Assembly (NCBI GenBank): GCA_049513055.1 | Contig: JBEKWN010000042.1 | Coordinates: forward strand, 1-42,915 | Reading direction: 5' to 3' | Source: UBA1163 sp049513055 | GTDB lineage: Bacteria; Desulfobacterota; BSN033; UBA1163 | DNA: 42,915 nt | Part shown: positions 1-8,133 of the stretch, piece by piece | Numbering within the stretch: position 1 is the stretch's first letter | How the letters are laid out: each line of letters begins with the position of its first letter | Translations under genes and position numbers: made by a program | Notes under the pieces: model-generated | What the model was told of the DNA's origin: nothing | The model's input: only the letters and a program-made list of their open reading frames with translations | Databases searched by the model: none

Positions 1-2
1 AG

Positions 3-1046
3 GAACTCATGGATAAGGCCTCTTGGGTACTTTCAAAAGGTCAAGATTTTGTTTTCCTCGGTCCCAAGGAGACGATGATTGAAAGTCAGGTGCCGGTCAT
101 TTCTGTTTGCGCAGTCAGGACCGGTTGCGGGAAGTCGGTCATCACTCGAAAGTTAGCTTCTCTTTTAAAAAAGAAAGGTCTTAAGGTTTCGGTGATCCGG
201 CATCCGATGGCTTATTGCGAGTTCAAACCGGTGCTCCGTTTTTCTAACCTGAGGGATGTGGAGGAAGAGACCTGCACCATCGAAGAGAGAGAGGAATTCG
301 AGCCCTTGGTGGAGAGAGGCATTACCGTCTACGCAGGTGTGGATTATGAGCAGGTATTAAGGACGGCTGAACAAGAGTCTCAGGTGATTGTCTGGGATGG
401 AGGAAATAATGATTTTCCATTTATCAAGCCGGATTGTGAGATTGTTCTCGTAGATGCCCTGAGGCCGGGTCATGAAAAACTCTACTATCCCGGAGAGGTG
501 AACTTGAGGAGGGCAGATCTTCTCATCATTACAAAGGTGAATGAAGGGAGTGAGGAATCCTTAAAAAAGATTAGGAAGAATATCTCTCTAATGAATCCTG
601 GGGTGGAAGTTCTGGAGGCCCCCTCTGTCACTCATTTAGATCATCCAGAAAGAATCGCGGACAAAAGGGTATTGGTTATCGAGGATGGGCCAACCATCAC
701 CCATGGTGGGATGCCTGATGGAGCAGGTGCGGCGGCTTCGAGAAAGCTGGCCAGTGAATTGGTTGATCCGAGGCCTTATGTGGTGGGTTCACTCAAAGAG
801 GTCTATGAGAAATATCCGCATATTGGTCAGGTGCTTCCGGCCATGGGTTATTCTGAGGAGCAGATCAAAGACCTTGAAGACACCATCCAGCGTTGCGTTT
901 GCGATGCAGTGGTCATCGCTACACCAACGGATTTGAGAAAGAAGATCAGAATCGATCAACCTACTGTGAGGGTCCACTATGATTTCAACGTCGATCTCCA
1001 ACCCTTGATCGATCGATTTGTGGACAAAAAACTGCGATTTTCTTGA
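3..1046 (+). CDS. 2,3-cyclic-diphosphoglycerate-synthetase-like GTPase, 5' partial
   Basis: The frame is open to the left edge, so the gene very probably begins outside the window; the first ATG (position 9) lies mid-protein by family comparison. The visible part carries a P-loop RTGCGKS about 40 residues in, then VIRHPMAY, CTIEEREE, VYAGVDYE, WDGGNNDFPF and, towards the C-terminus, THGGMPDGAGAAA and VLPAMGYSEEQIKDLE. This motif series is that of the predicted GTPases related to archaeal cyclic 2,3-diphosphoglycerate synthetase (COG2403). In bacteria their substrate is not firmly known, so I do not assign the archaeal reaction. The missing N-terminal portion should be roughly 100 residues. 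The stop codon overlaps the -35 element of the next gene's promoter. Confidence 0.8.
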   Translation, partial: ELMDKASWVLSKGQDFVFLGPKETMIESQVPVISVCAVRTGCGKSVITRKLASLLKKKGLKVSVIRHPMAYCEFKPVLRFSNLRDVEEETCTIEEREEFEPLVERGITVYAGVDYEQVLRTAEQESQVIVWDGGNNDFPFIKPDCEIVLVDALRPGHEKLYYPGEVNLRRADLLIITKVNEGSEESLKKIRKNISLMNPGVEVLEAPSVTHLDHPERIADKRVLVIEDGPTITHGGMPDGAGAAASRKLASELVDPRPYVVGSLKEVYEKYPHIGQVLPAMGYSEEQIKDLEDTIQRCVCDAVVIATPTDLRKKIRIDQPTVRVHYDFNVDLQPLIDRFVDKKLRFS

Positions 1047-1071
1047 CATTCCCTATTCCTTGTGATAGAAA
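1043..1071 (+). promoter_or_regulatory. sigma70-like promoter for the receiver-valS-gatCA cluster
   Basis: A perfect -35 TTGACA (1043-1048), a 17-nt spacer and a -10 TAGAAA (1066-1071, 4 of 6 matches) lie 58 nt before the next start codon. The -35 overlaps the stop codon of the upstream gene. Confidence 0.5.
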
Positions 1072-1128
1072 ATTACAATTTATAGAGCACTTATCAGTTT
1101 TCTCCAAACGCCAAAAGGAGACCGGAGA

Positions 1129-2550
1129 ATGGCAAAAGAAATTCTAATTGCTGATTCGGATAAGGCTGATCAGGAAGAGTTTCAAAAAATTTTTGAGCCC
1201 ACTGATTATCACCTCATCTTTTCGGAAAGCGGAGAGGACGCCCTTCTCCGGGCAAAACTTTTCAAACCGGATATGATCATTGCTTCAGGAACGGGTCTTC
1301 AAGAAATGGGCGGTTTGGAATTCTGTGAAGCCATCAAAGGGGAACTAGAGTTTAAACATATCCCGTTCATCCTCATTTCAAGTATTCTTGATGAGATTTC
1401 GGAAAAAGATCGTAAACGCGTCCAGGCAGATGGGATTATCTCAAAACCTCTCAACGAAGATAATGTTCTCAATTTGGTAGACCACCTGATGGAAGAGGAG
1501 GCGATCGGAAAGAGGGAAGAAATGGTTTCTGAAAAGCAGGGAGAGTTTTTATTGGATGAAATAGGGGAGGGGGAGGAAGAAATCATCGAATTGGTGGATG
1601 TCGTGGAAGAACCTGAACCCAGGATGAGCATTGATAATTTCGTCACCTCAGAAAAAGAAGAGCCCTTTGGGGAAATCACCCCTCTGGAGTCTTGGGATAA
1701 ATTGGAGTTTGAGGAAAAACAAGAGGAAAAAGAATTGGTGCACCATCCAGAGAGGGAAAAGGAAGTCATTGGAGAGATGAATCTCCAATTGAAAAGGGAA
1801 ATGCCTTTGAAAGAAGCCTCCCCCGAAGAGGAACTCTTTGAGAAGATCGAACTGGAGGAGATTCTCGAGAAGGTGGAACAACTTAAACCCTCTTTAGAGA
1901 AGGAGTGGCCTTCTGAAAAAGAAGTAAGGGATATAGAAAAAAGGTCCTTCAAGATGGAGGAGCCTGCTGAAAATTTTTTAGATCTCTCTGAATTCGAAAC
2001 GGCCCTCCAGAAGGAAGTAAAAGCTGCGCTGCCAGAGGAAGAACTCCAACCCTTTTTTATCGAGGAACCTAAGAAAAAGGTCTCAGAAGAAGCCATTCCT
2101 GTAGTGGAATTCGTAGAGGAAGAGGAACTTAAAGAACTACCCGAAGAAGAGTTTCCGGATGAACTTTTGGAAGAGATATTGGGCGAGGAGGAGATTAGTG
2201 TCATTGAGGAGCCGAAAGAGTTGAAACCTGAAGAGGTGAGGCCCCAAGAGGTAAGGGCCGAAGAGATAAAGGCGGATAGATTGGAAGAGGTGGAGGCTCC
2301 CAAAATCTCTCTGGAAGAGATCCCTCCCTTGGTGAGGGCAGTGGACAAACAAATGCAAGAGGTCATCTCGCAAAAGATTCAAGAGATGATGAAGGAGATC
2401 ATCACAAAACTCGTCCCAGAGATGACCCAGAATGTCGTCGGCCTTACCATTGAGCGGATTGAGAAGATGGTGAGAGAGGTTGTTCCGGATTTGGCAGAGA
2501 AGGCGATTCAAGAAGAGATCAAACGGCTTCAGAAGAGAGAAAAGGAATAG
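1129..2550 (+). CDS. Pseudo-receiver protein with long acidic linker and helical C-terminus
   Basis: Residues 1-125 form a CheY-like receiver fold: an ILIADSD start, KPDMIIAS at strand 3, and ISKP with the conserved Lys near residue 105. The phospho-acceptor Asp position holds Ser53, so phosphorylation in the usual way is unlikely. Residues 130-400 are a very acidic, Glu-rich and presumably disordered linker. The last 75 residues are predicted amphipathic helix (VVGLTIERIEKMVREVVPDL, then LAEKAIQEEIKRLQ), a tail resembling that of other deltaproteobacterial receiver proteins and loosely the PopZ-type C-terminal helices. It starts at ATG after GGAG-type spacing and ends immediately before the valS Shine-Dalgarno. 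A scaffold or polarity role, as for the FrzS pseudo-receiver, is only a guess. Confidence 0.8.
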   Translation: MAKEILIADSDKADQEEFQKIFEPTDYHLIFSESGEDALLRAKLFKPDMIIASGTGLQEMGGLEFCEAIKGELEFKHIPFILISSILDEISEKDRKRVQADGIISKPLNEDNVLNLVDHLMEEEAIGKREEMVSEKQGEFLLDEIGEGEEEIIELVDVVEEPEPRMSIDNFVTSEKEEPFGEITPLESWDKLEFEEKQEEKELVHHPEREKEVIGEMNLQLKREMPLKEASPEEELFEKIELEEILEKVEQLKPSLEKEWPSEKEVRDIEKRSFKMEEPAENFLDLSEFETALQKEVKAALPEEELQPFFIEEPKKKVSEEAIPVVEFVEEEELKELPEEEFPDELLEEILGEEEISVIEEPKELKPEEVRPQEVRAEEIKADRLEEVEAPKISLEEIPPLVRAVDKQMQEVISQKIQEMMKEIITKLVPEMTQNVVGLTIERIEKMVREVVPDLAEKAIQEEIKRLQKREKE

Positions 2551-2569
2551 GGAGGACAAAGGTGCATCG

Positions 2570-5138
2570 ATGGCCTCAAAGGTCTTGGACAAATCTTATG
2601 ACCCCCACCAGGTGGAGGAGAAATGGTATCGTTATTGGGAGGAGCGTGGCTATTTCAGGGCCGATGAAGATTCAGAACACAAAGCCTATTCTATTGTCAT
2701 CCCACCTCCAAATGTGGACGGACCATGCGGGCATTGCGACTCAGAACGTTGTGGAGAAACAACTTTTGGAGGAGAGGCTTGACCGACACACTCTGGGAAG
2801 AGAAAAATTCATCGAGAGGGTTTGGAAGTGGAAAGAACAATCCGGGGGGACGATCATCGGACAACTGAAGAAACTGGGAGCTTCCTGTGACTGGAGCCGT
2901 GAACGGTTTACCATGGATGAAGGTCTCTCCGAAGCGGTCAAAGAAGTTTTCGTCCGTCTCTATCAGGAAGGCCTGATATACCGAAGCCATTACATCATCA
3001 ATTGGTGCCCCCGATGCCAAACCGCTTTATCCGACCTCGAAGTGGAACACCAAGAAGCCTTAGGGAAACTTTATCATCTTAAATATCCCTTCAAGGAAAG
3101 CAATCGTTTCGTCGTCGTGGCGACCACCCGGCCGGAAACCATGCTGGGGGATACAGCCGTGGCGGTGAACCCAGAGGATAAACGTTATCAGGCAGTGATC
3201 GGGAAGAAGGTCATCCTTCCTGTAATCAATCGGGAGATTCCTGTCATTGCTGACCCCTATGTCGATATCGAGTTCGGGACGGGCTGCCTGAAGATTACCC
3301 CCGCTCACGATTTTAATGATTTTGAAATAGGATTGAATCATGGCCTTGAACAGATCAAGGTGATTGATGAAGCGGGCCGAATGAATGAAAACGCAGGTCC
3401 TTATCAGGGGATGGATCGTTTTGAATGTCGAGAACAGATCGTCGAAGATTTTGGGCGGGATGGGATCCTGATAAAAATTGAGGACTACCGCCACGTAGTG
3501 GGTCATTGTTATCGTTGTAAGACCATTGTCGAACCCAACCTTTCTCTCCAATGGTTTGTCAAAACGAAGCCTTTGGCCAAAACGGCTATTGAGGCAGTTC
3601 GAGATGACCGGACTCGAATCATTCCTGAGGTCTGGGAGAAGACCTATTTCGAGTGGATGGAGAATATAAGGGATTGGTGCATCTCTCGACAGATCTGGTG
3701 GGGCCATCGTATCCCCGCCTGGTATTGTGGGCAATGTGGAGAGGTTATTGTGTCCAAGGAGACCCCCGCCTCTTGTCCAAAATGTGGTTCAGATCGTTTG
3801 AATCCTGAGACAGATGTCTTAGATACCTGGTTCAGTTCTGCCCTCTGGCCCTTCTCCACCATGGGATGGCCAAAAGAGACGAAGGAATTGAAACGATTCT
3901 ACCCCACTTCTGTTCTGGTAACCGGTTTCGACATCCTCTTCTTCTGGGTGGCCAGGATGATGATGATGGGTTTGAAGTTTATGGGTGATGTTCCCTTCAG
4001 GGATGTCTATATCCATGGTCTGGTGAGAGACGAGAGGGGTGAAAAATATTCGAAGACCCGAGGGAATGTTGTGGATCCTCTTGACCTCATCGATCGTTTC
4101 GGTGCCGATGCTCTCCGTTTTACCCTCGCAGCGTTGACCATGCCTGGAAGCGATTTAAAACTTTCAGAGTCGAGGACAGAAGGTTACCGACACTTTGCCA
4201 ATAAGATCTGGAATGCATCTCGTTTCGCCCTGATGAATCTTGAGAAATTTAATGTTGACGAGATAAACCAGGAAACTCCTCCAGAGGAGTTTAGCCTTCC
4301 TGACCGCTGGATCCGGGGAAGGTTGAATCAGGTGATACGGGAGGTTCAGAAATCATTGGAGGATTACAAATTCAATGAAACCTCCCATGTCCTCTACCAA
4401 TTTATCTGGCATGAATTCTGCGACTGGTATCTTGAGCTAACCAAACTCTATCTCTATAAAGAAGGGGGCAAGAAGAGAAAGAACCTCACCCAACGGACAC
4501 TTTTAGAGGTTCTCGATGCTATTCTCAGATTGCTTCATCCTTTTATGCCATTTATCACTGAAGAGATCTGGCAACAACTTCCCCAACGAAAAGAAAATGA
4601 ATCGATCATGGTTGCCGAATTTCCAAAACCCGAAGAGCGGTATGAGGATGAAGAGGTGGCAGATGAGATGGGGCTGGTCATCGAAGTGATCAATGCCCTA
4701 CGAAACATCCGTGGGGAGATGAATCTTCCACCCGGGGAACAGATCATCGCCCTCTTCCGCACAAAGAGGGAAGACGTGGAGAAGAGGCTACGAGAAAATC
4801 AACCCTTCATTCAGTCCCTCGTCCTGGTCAAAAAGTTTAAATTCGGTCGTGATCTTGAAAAACCACTCTACAGTGCTTTTGCTGTGGTCCGGGATGTTGA
4901 AATCTTTGTCCCGATGGAACAGTCTCGGATGGAAGAGGAGGTGAAGAGACTTCAAAAGGAGATATTAAAAATCGAGAAGGAGAGCGCTTTCGTCATGAAG
5001 AAACTTTCCAACGAACAGTTTCTTTCTAAAGCTCCTTCAGAGGTTGTTCAAGAAGTAAAAGGGAAAGCATCGGAGTTCTGTAGACAGCGGGATAAATTAC
5101 AAGAGAGCTTGAACAAAATAAAAGAGATGATCGGGTAA
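2570..5138 (+). pseudogene. valS: Valyl-tRNA synthetase, disrupted by a ~101-nt internal deletion
   Basis: ValRS charges tRNA-Val in the cytoplasm. The true start is ATG 2570, with GGAGG at 2551-2555, giving MASKVLDKSYDPHQVEEKWY. Frame 1 runs to PPPNV (Val49, codon 2714-2716). The protein then resumes in another frame at 2718 as TDHAGIATQNVVEKQ. The family needs about 34 residues between these points, including the class I HIGH (HMGH) ATP-binding motif, so about 101 nt are missing and the frame is broken. Everything downstream is intact: the CP1 editing domain (ATTRPETMLGDTA), KYSKTRGN as the KMSKS equivalent, the anticodon-binding domain and the C-terminal coiled coil. Restored length would be about 889 residues, normal for ValRS. 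An essential gene in this state suggests an assembly error or a second copy elsewhere. Confidence 0.9.
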
Positions 5139-5159
5139 TCTGCTTGTGGAGAAAGCGAG

Positions 5160-5438
5160 ATGAAAATCGATATTGAAAGGGTAGCCAGGCTGGCTCGTCT
5201 GGAACTGTCTGAAGAAGAAAAGGAGACTTTCGGGAACCAAATGGAGCAGATCCTCACCTATATGGAACAATTGAACCGGCTTGATACCACTGGGGTGGAG
5301 CCTACTTCCCACGCCATCCCCATCCACAATGTCTTTAGAGAGGATGAAGTCAAATCTTCTTTTCCTCAAGAAGAAGTGCTGGCTATTGCACCCGATGAAG
5401 AGGATGGGCATTTTAAGGTGCCGAGGATTATCGAATAA
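5160..5438 (+). CDS. gatC: Asp/Glu-tRNA amidotransferase subunit C
   Basis: GatC (92 residues, normal length) stabilises GatA in the GatCAB complex, which converts Glu-tRNA-Gln and/or Asp-tRNA-Asn to the amide. Family signatures are VARLARLELSEEE near the N-terminus, the central TGVEPTSH, and FKVPRIIE at the very end. It starts 21 nt after the valS stop with GGAGA upstream. It is followed by a palindromic repeat and gatA. gatB is not in the window. Confidence 0.93.
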   Translation: MKIDIERVARLARLELSEEEKETFGNQMEQILTYMEQLNRLDTTGVEPTSHAIPIHNVFREDEVKSSFPQEEVLAIAPDEEDGHFKVPRIIE

Positions 5439-5441
5439 CTA

Positions 5442-5486
5442 AATCCCCCCTTTCCCCCCTTTTCTAAAGGAGGGTTGGGAAGGATT
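5442..5486. repeat. Imperfect palindromic repeat (C-run/G-run hairpin)
   Basis: A C-rich left arm starting AATCCCCCC pairs imperfectly with a right arm ending GGGAAGGATT around a TTTTCTAAAGG centre. It sits between gatC and gatA. Elements of this shape are frequent between genes in Desulfobacterota genomes (recalled, not searched). Confidence 0.6.
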
Positions 5487-5506
5487 ACTAAATTACTGGA
5501 TTTACC

Positions 5507-6973
5507 ATGGATCTACATACCTTAACGATTCACGAGTTGCATGACCTTTTGGTTAAGAAGGAGATTACCTCCAGAGAGGCTACGGAAGCCCTCTATCGGC
5601 GTATCCGAAAGGTGGACGGAAAGATCAAAGCCTATCTTTTATTGACAGAAGAAGTAGCCTTTCATCGGGCCGATCAGGTGGATCGCAAAATTTCTAAAGG
5701 AGAAGAGATTGGGGACCTTGCGGGGATCCCCATCGGGCTGAAAGATATCCTTTGCACGAAAGGAATTCGAACGACTTGCGGCTCTAAGATTTTAGAAGGG
5801 TATATCCCATTTTATGATGGGGCAGTGATTAATAAACTCAAAGAGAAGGATTCCGTTTTTTTGGGAAAGCTCAACATGGACGAGTTTGCCATGGGGTCCT
5901 CCACAGAAAACTCAGGGTTTCAAATCACTCATAATCCCTGGGACCTTGAGCGGATTCCAGGAGGTTCCAGCGGGGGTTCGGCAGCTGCGGTGGCTGCTGA
6001 CGAATGCATCGCTGCTCTGGGCACGGATACAGGAGGTTCAATCCGGCAGCCAGCCGCCTGTTGTGGAGTGGTCGGATTGAAGCCGACTTATGGAAGAGTA
6101 TCCAGGTATGGGTTAGTAGCTTTTGCCTCCTCTTTAGATCAGATTGGCCCGATCACAAAGGATGTAGAGGACTGTGCCATCCTCATGAATGCGATCAGTG
6201 GTTATGATCCTTATGACTCGACCTCTGTGAATGTGGAGGTCCCAGATTATAAGCGATCGCTGAGAAAGGATATCAAGGGGATTCGAATCGGGATCCCTGA
6301 AGAATATTTTGTAGAGGGAATAGATCCGGAGGTGGAGAGGTCAGTCAAAGATGCCATTGATTCTTTTAGAAAGTGGGGAGCAGAAATTCAAAAAGTCTCT
6401 TTACCTCACACAGAATATGCGGTGGCCATTTATTACATCATTGCGACCGCAGAGGCCAGTTCCAATTTGGCTCGATATGATGGGGTGAAGTACGGCCTTC
6501 GTTCGAAAGGATATCGGGATCTGATGGAGATGTATACCCAGACCCGAGCAAAAGGATTTGGAAAAGAAGTAAAACGAAGGATCATCTTGGGAACTTATGT
6601 TTTATCGGCTGGATATTATGAAGCCTACTACCGAAAGGCTTCACAAGTGAGAACCTTGATGAGGAGGGATTTTGAGGAGGCCTTTCAGAAAGTGGATGTC
6701 ATTGTGGCGCCGACTGCACCCACACCTGCCTTTCGAATTGGTGAAAAAACAGAAGACCCTCTCCAGATGTACTTGTCCGATATCCATACCATTCCGGTGA
6801 ACCTGGCAGGAATTCCCGCCATCTCTATCCCCTGCGGGTTCAGCCACGAAGGACTCCCAATAGGTCTTCAAATCATAGGGAAACACTTTGATGAAGGAAT
6901 GCTCCTAAGAGTGGCCTACACTTTCGAGCAGAGCACAGACTTTCATCTTAAGAAACCGCCTTCAATCGCTTGA
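5507..6973 (+). CDS. gatA: Asp/Glu-tRNA amidotransferase subunit A
   Basis: GatA is the glutaminase subunit that releases ammonia from glutamine for transamidation. The 488-residue length is typical. The amidase-signature triad is visible: Lys79 in GIPIGLKD, Ser154 in GGSSGGSAAA and Ser178 in GTDTGGSIRQP. The VGLKPTYGRVSRYGL segment and the C-terminal GLQIIGKHF are also standard. The start ATG follows a 68-nt spacer containing a palindrome. The 3' end overlaps the convergent flavodoxin gene by 26 nt, so the two transcripts oppose each other. Confidence 0.95.
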   Translation: MDLHTLTIHELHDLLVKKEITSREATEALYRRIRKVDGKIKAYLLLTEEVAFHRADQVDRKISKGEEIGDLAGIPIGLKDILCTKGIRTTCGSKILEGYIPFYDGAVINKLKEKDSVFLGKLNMDEFAMGSSTENSGFQITHNPWDLERIPGGSSGGSAAAVAADECIAALGTDTGGSIRQPAACCGVVGLKPTYGRVSRYGLVAFASSLDQIGPITKDVEDCAILMNAISGYDPYDSTSVNVEVPDYKRSLRKDIKGIRIGIPEEYFVEGIDPEVERSVKDAIDSFRKWGAEIQKVSLPHTEYAVAIYYIIATAEASSNLARYDGVKYGLRSKGYRDLMEMYTQTRAKGFGKEVKRRIILGTYVLSAGYYEAYYRKASQVRTLMRRDFEEAFQKVDVIVAPTAPTPAFRIGEKTEDPLQMYLSDIHTIPVNLAGIPAISIPCGFSHEGLPIGLQIIGKHFDEGMLLRVAYTFEQSTDFHLKKPPSIA

Positions 6974-7430
6974 CCAGGCGGGCTACTTTCTCCCCCAGCT
7001 TTTTGCATTCCTTCTTGGCGGCTGCGTTGGGTTTACCGATGGAGACCGTTCCATAATGGGAGCCCCAGGGATCTCCCTGAATAATCATCCCATGGATGAG
7101 GAGGGCCTTCACCATATCGAGGACACTGGTCTCAACACCCCCTCCCAACCCGCCACCGGATGAAAAGGTTGCTCCGACTTTCCCCTCTAACTTGCCATGA
7201 ATTTGGACACTTCGATCGAGGAAGGCCTTCATCTCAGCGGCCATCGTTCCATAATAAGTCGGTGAGCCTAAAATGATTCCATCTGCATTGAGGAAGTCTT
7301 TGAGAGTGGCTCGATTTACTTTTTTCCTGATCACCTTGATGCCCTCGGATTTAACGCCCTCTTCAACAGCTTTTGCCATCTCCTCAGTATTCCCGCTTTT
7401 AGAATGGTATAAGATCAATACAGTCCCCAT
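6948..7430 (-). CDS. Flavodoxin / NADPH-dependent FMN reductase family protein
   Basis: A small FMN-binding redox protein of 160 residues. The phosphate-binding loop LILYHSKSGNTEEMA is at the N-terminus, followed by GIILGSPTYYGTMAAEMKAF and TFSSGGGLGGG, the usual isoalloxazine-contacting segments of WrbA-like and multimeric flavodoxins. I chose the ATG at 7430 (MGTVLILY) because GGAGGG lies at a good distance upstream; an in-frame ATG 15 nt earlier would place that Shine-Dalgarno inside the gene. The exact electron partner cannot be told. It is convergent with gatA. Confidence 0.88.
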   Translation of the reverse strand: MGTVLILYHSKSGNTEEMAKAVEEGVKSEGIKVIRKKVNRATLKDFLNADGIILGSPTYYGTMAAEMKAFLDRSVQIHGKLEGKVGATFSSGGGLGGGVETSVLDMVKALLIHGMIIQGDPWGSHYGTVSIGKPNAAAKKECKKLGEKVARLVKRLKAVS

Positions 7431-7560
7431 ATCTGGTCCCTCCATAAGAAAAAATTATCTTTGAGATAAGTTCAGCCATGATAAATTAAATCCCAATAAC
7501 CAAATCCTAAATTCCAAATAAATCCCAATCACCAATGTCCAAATAACCTCCACAATTTTT

Positions 7561-7650
7561 CCCTCTCCCCGATGAGGAGAGGGTAGGGTGAGGGGATGTT
7601 TTGGTTATTGAAATTTCGGTCATTATTCCTGAACCTGTCAGGAACAGGTT
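7561..7650. repeat. Two hairpins in the flavodoxin-cutA spacer
   Basis: CCCTCTCC (7561-7568) pairs with GGAGAGGG (7576-7583), and AACCTG (7632-7637) with CAGGTT (7645-7650). The rest of the 7446-7679 spacer is AT-rich with repetitive AAATCCCAA-type words and no gene. Confidence 0.55.
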
Positions 7651-7679
7651 TGATTATTAATGCTTGGAATTTCGGATTT

Positions 7680-8000
7680 CTATTTTTTGGTCATTTCTAC
7701 CAACCAGTTGAGATAAGACGAAGAACCCTCCACAATGGGAAGGCTGATGATTTCAGGGACTGAATAGGAGTGAAGAGATTTGACTTTTTTCTCCAACTCC
7801 TCAAACCTTTGTTTTTGCGTCTTGATGATCAACAGGCATTCCTTTTCGTCCCAGATCTTCCCCTCCCACCGATAGATGGAACGGATTGGAGAAACAAGGT
7901 TGGTACAAGCAGCCAGATGTTCCTCTATCAAGGCGTTTGCGATCTTCAGCGCTTCCTCCTCGGAACCACAGGTAACAAAAACAACAATGAGTTCAGACAT
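7680..8000 (-). CDS. cutA: Divalent-cation tolerance protein CutA1
   Basis: CutA1 is a small trimeric ferredoxin-like-fold protein linked to copper and other divalent-cation tolerance, with a biochemical role still unsettled. Family signatures in the 106 residues are VFVTCGSEEEALKIANALI, LAACTNLV, the SIYRWEGKI strand, ECLLIIKT and the LHSYSVPEII segment near the C-terminus. Length is normal. It stands alone on the minus strand between two repeat-rich spacers, so it probably has its own promoter, which I could not identify with confidence. Confidence 0.94.
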   Translation of the reverse strand: MSELIVVFVTCGSEEEALKIANALIEEHLAACTNLVSPIRSIYRWEGKIWDEKECLLIIKTQKQRFEELEKKVKSLHSYSVPEIISLPIVEGSSSYLNWLVEMTKK

Positions 8001-8088
8001 ATTTTTCTAAGGAAATCCTAAATTCGAATATCGAAATCCGAAACAATTCCCAAATCCGAATGATCAAATCTCGAAACATAAAAACTAT

Positions 8089-8123
8089 GAATTTCGTATT
8101 TCGGTTTCGAATTTCGTATTTCG
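8089..8123. repeat. Short direct repeat GAATTTCGTATTTCG x2
   Basis: Exact 15-nt copies lie at 8089-8103 and 8109-8123 (20-nt period). Related CGAAATCCGAAA words of opposite sense occur at about 8020-8060. The repeats fill the 8001-8133 spacer between cutA and the oxidoreductase gene; there is no gene. Confidence 0.6.
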
Positions 8124-8133
8124 TGCTTTGGAT

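Noticed and set aside
1299..2366. Long Ser-rich open frame on the minus strand opposite the receiver gene
   Set aside because: It mirrors the Glu/Lys-rich linker (GAA and GAG read back as TTC and CTC); low complexity, no start signal, no known motif.
2562..2716. GTG 2562 as the start of ValRS, reading continuously to 5138
   Set aside because: That frame gives nonsense before residue 52, while the ATG 2570 frame gives a perfect ValRS N-terminus; the continuity is an accident of the deletion.
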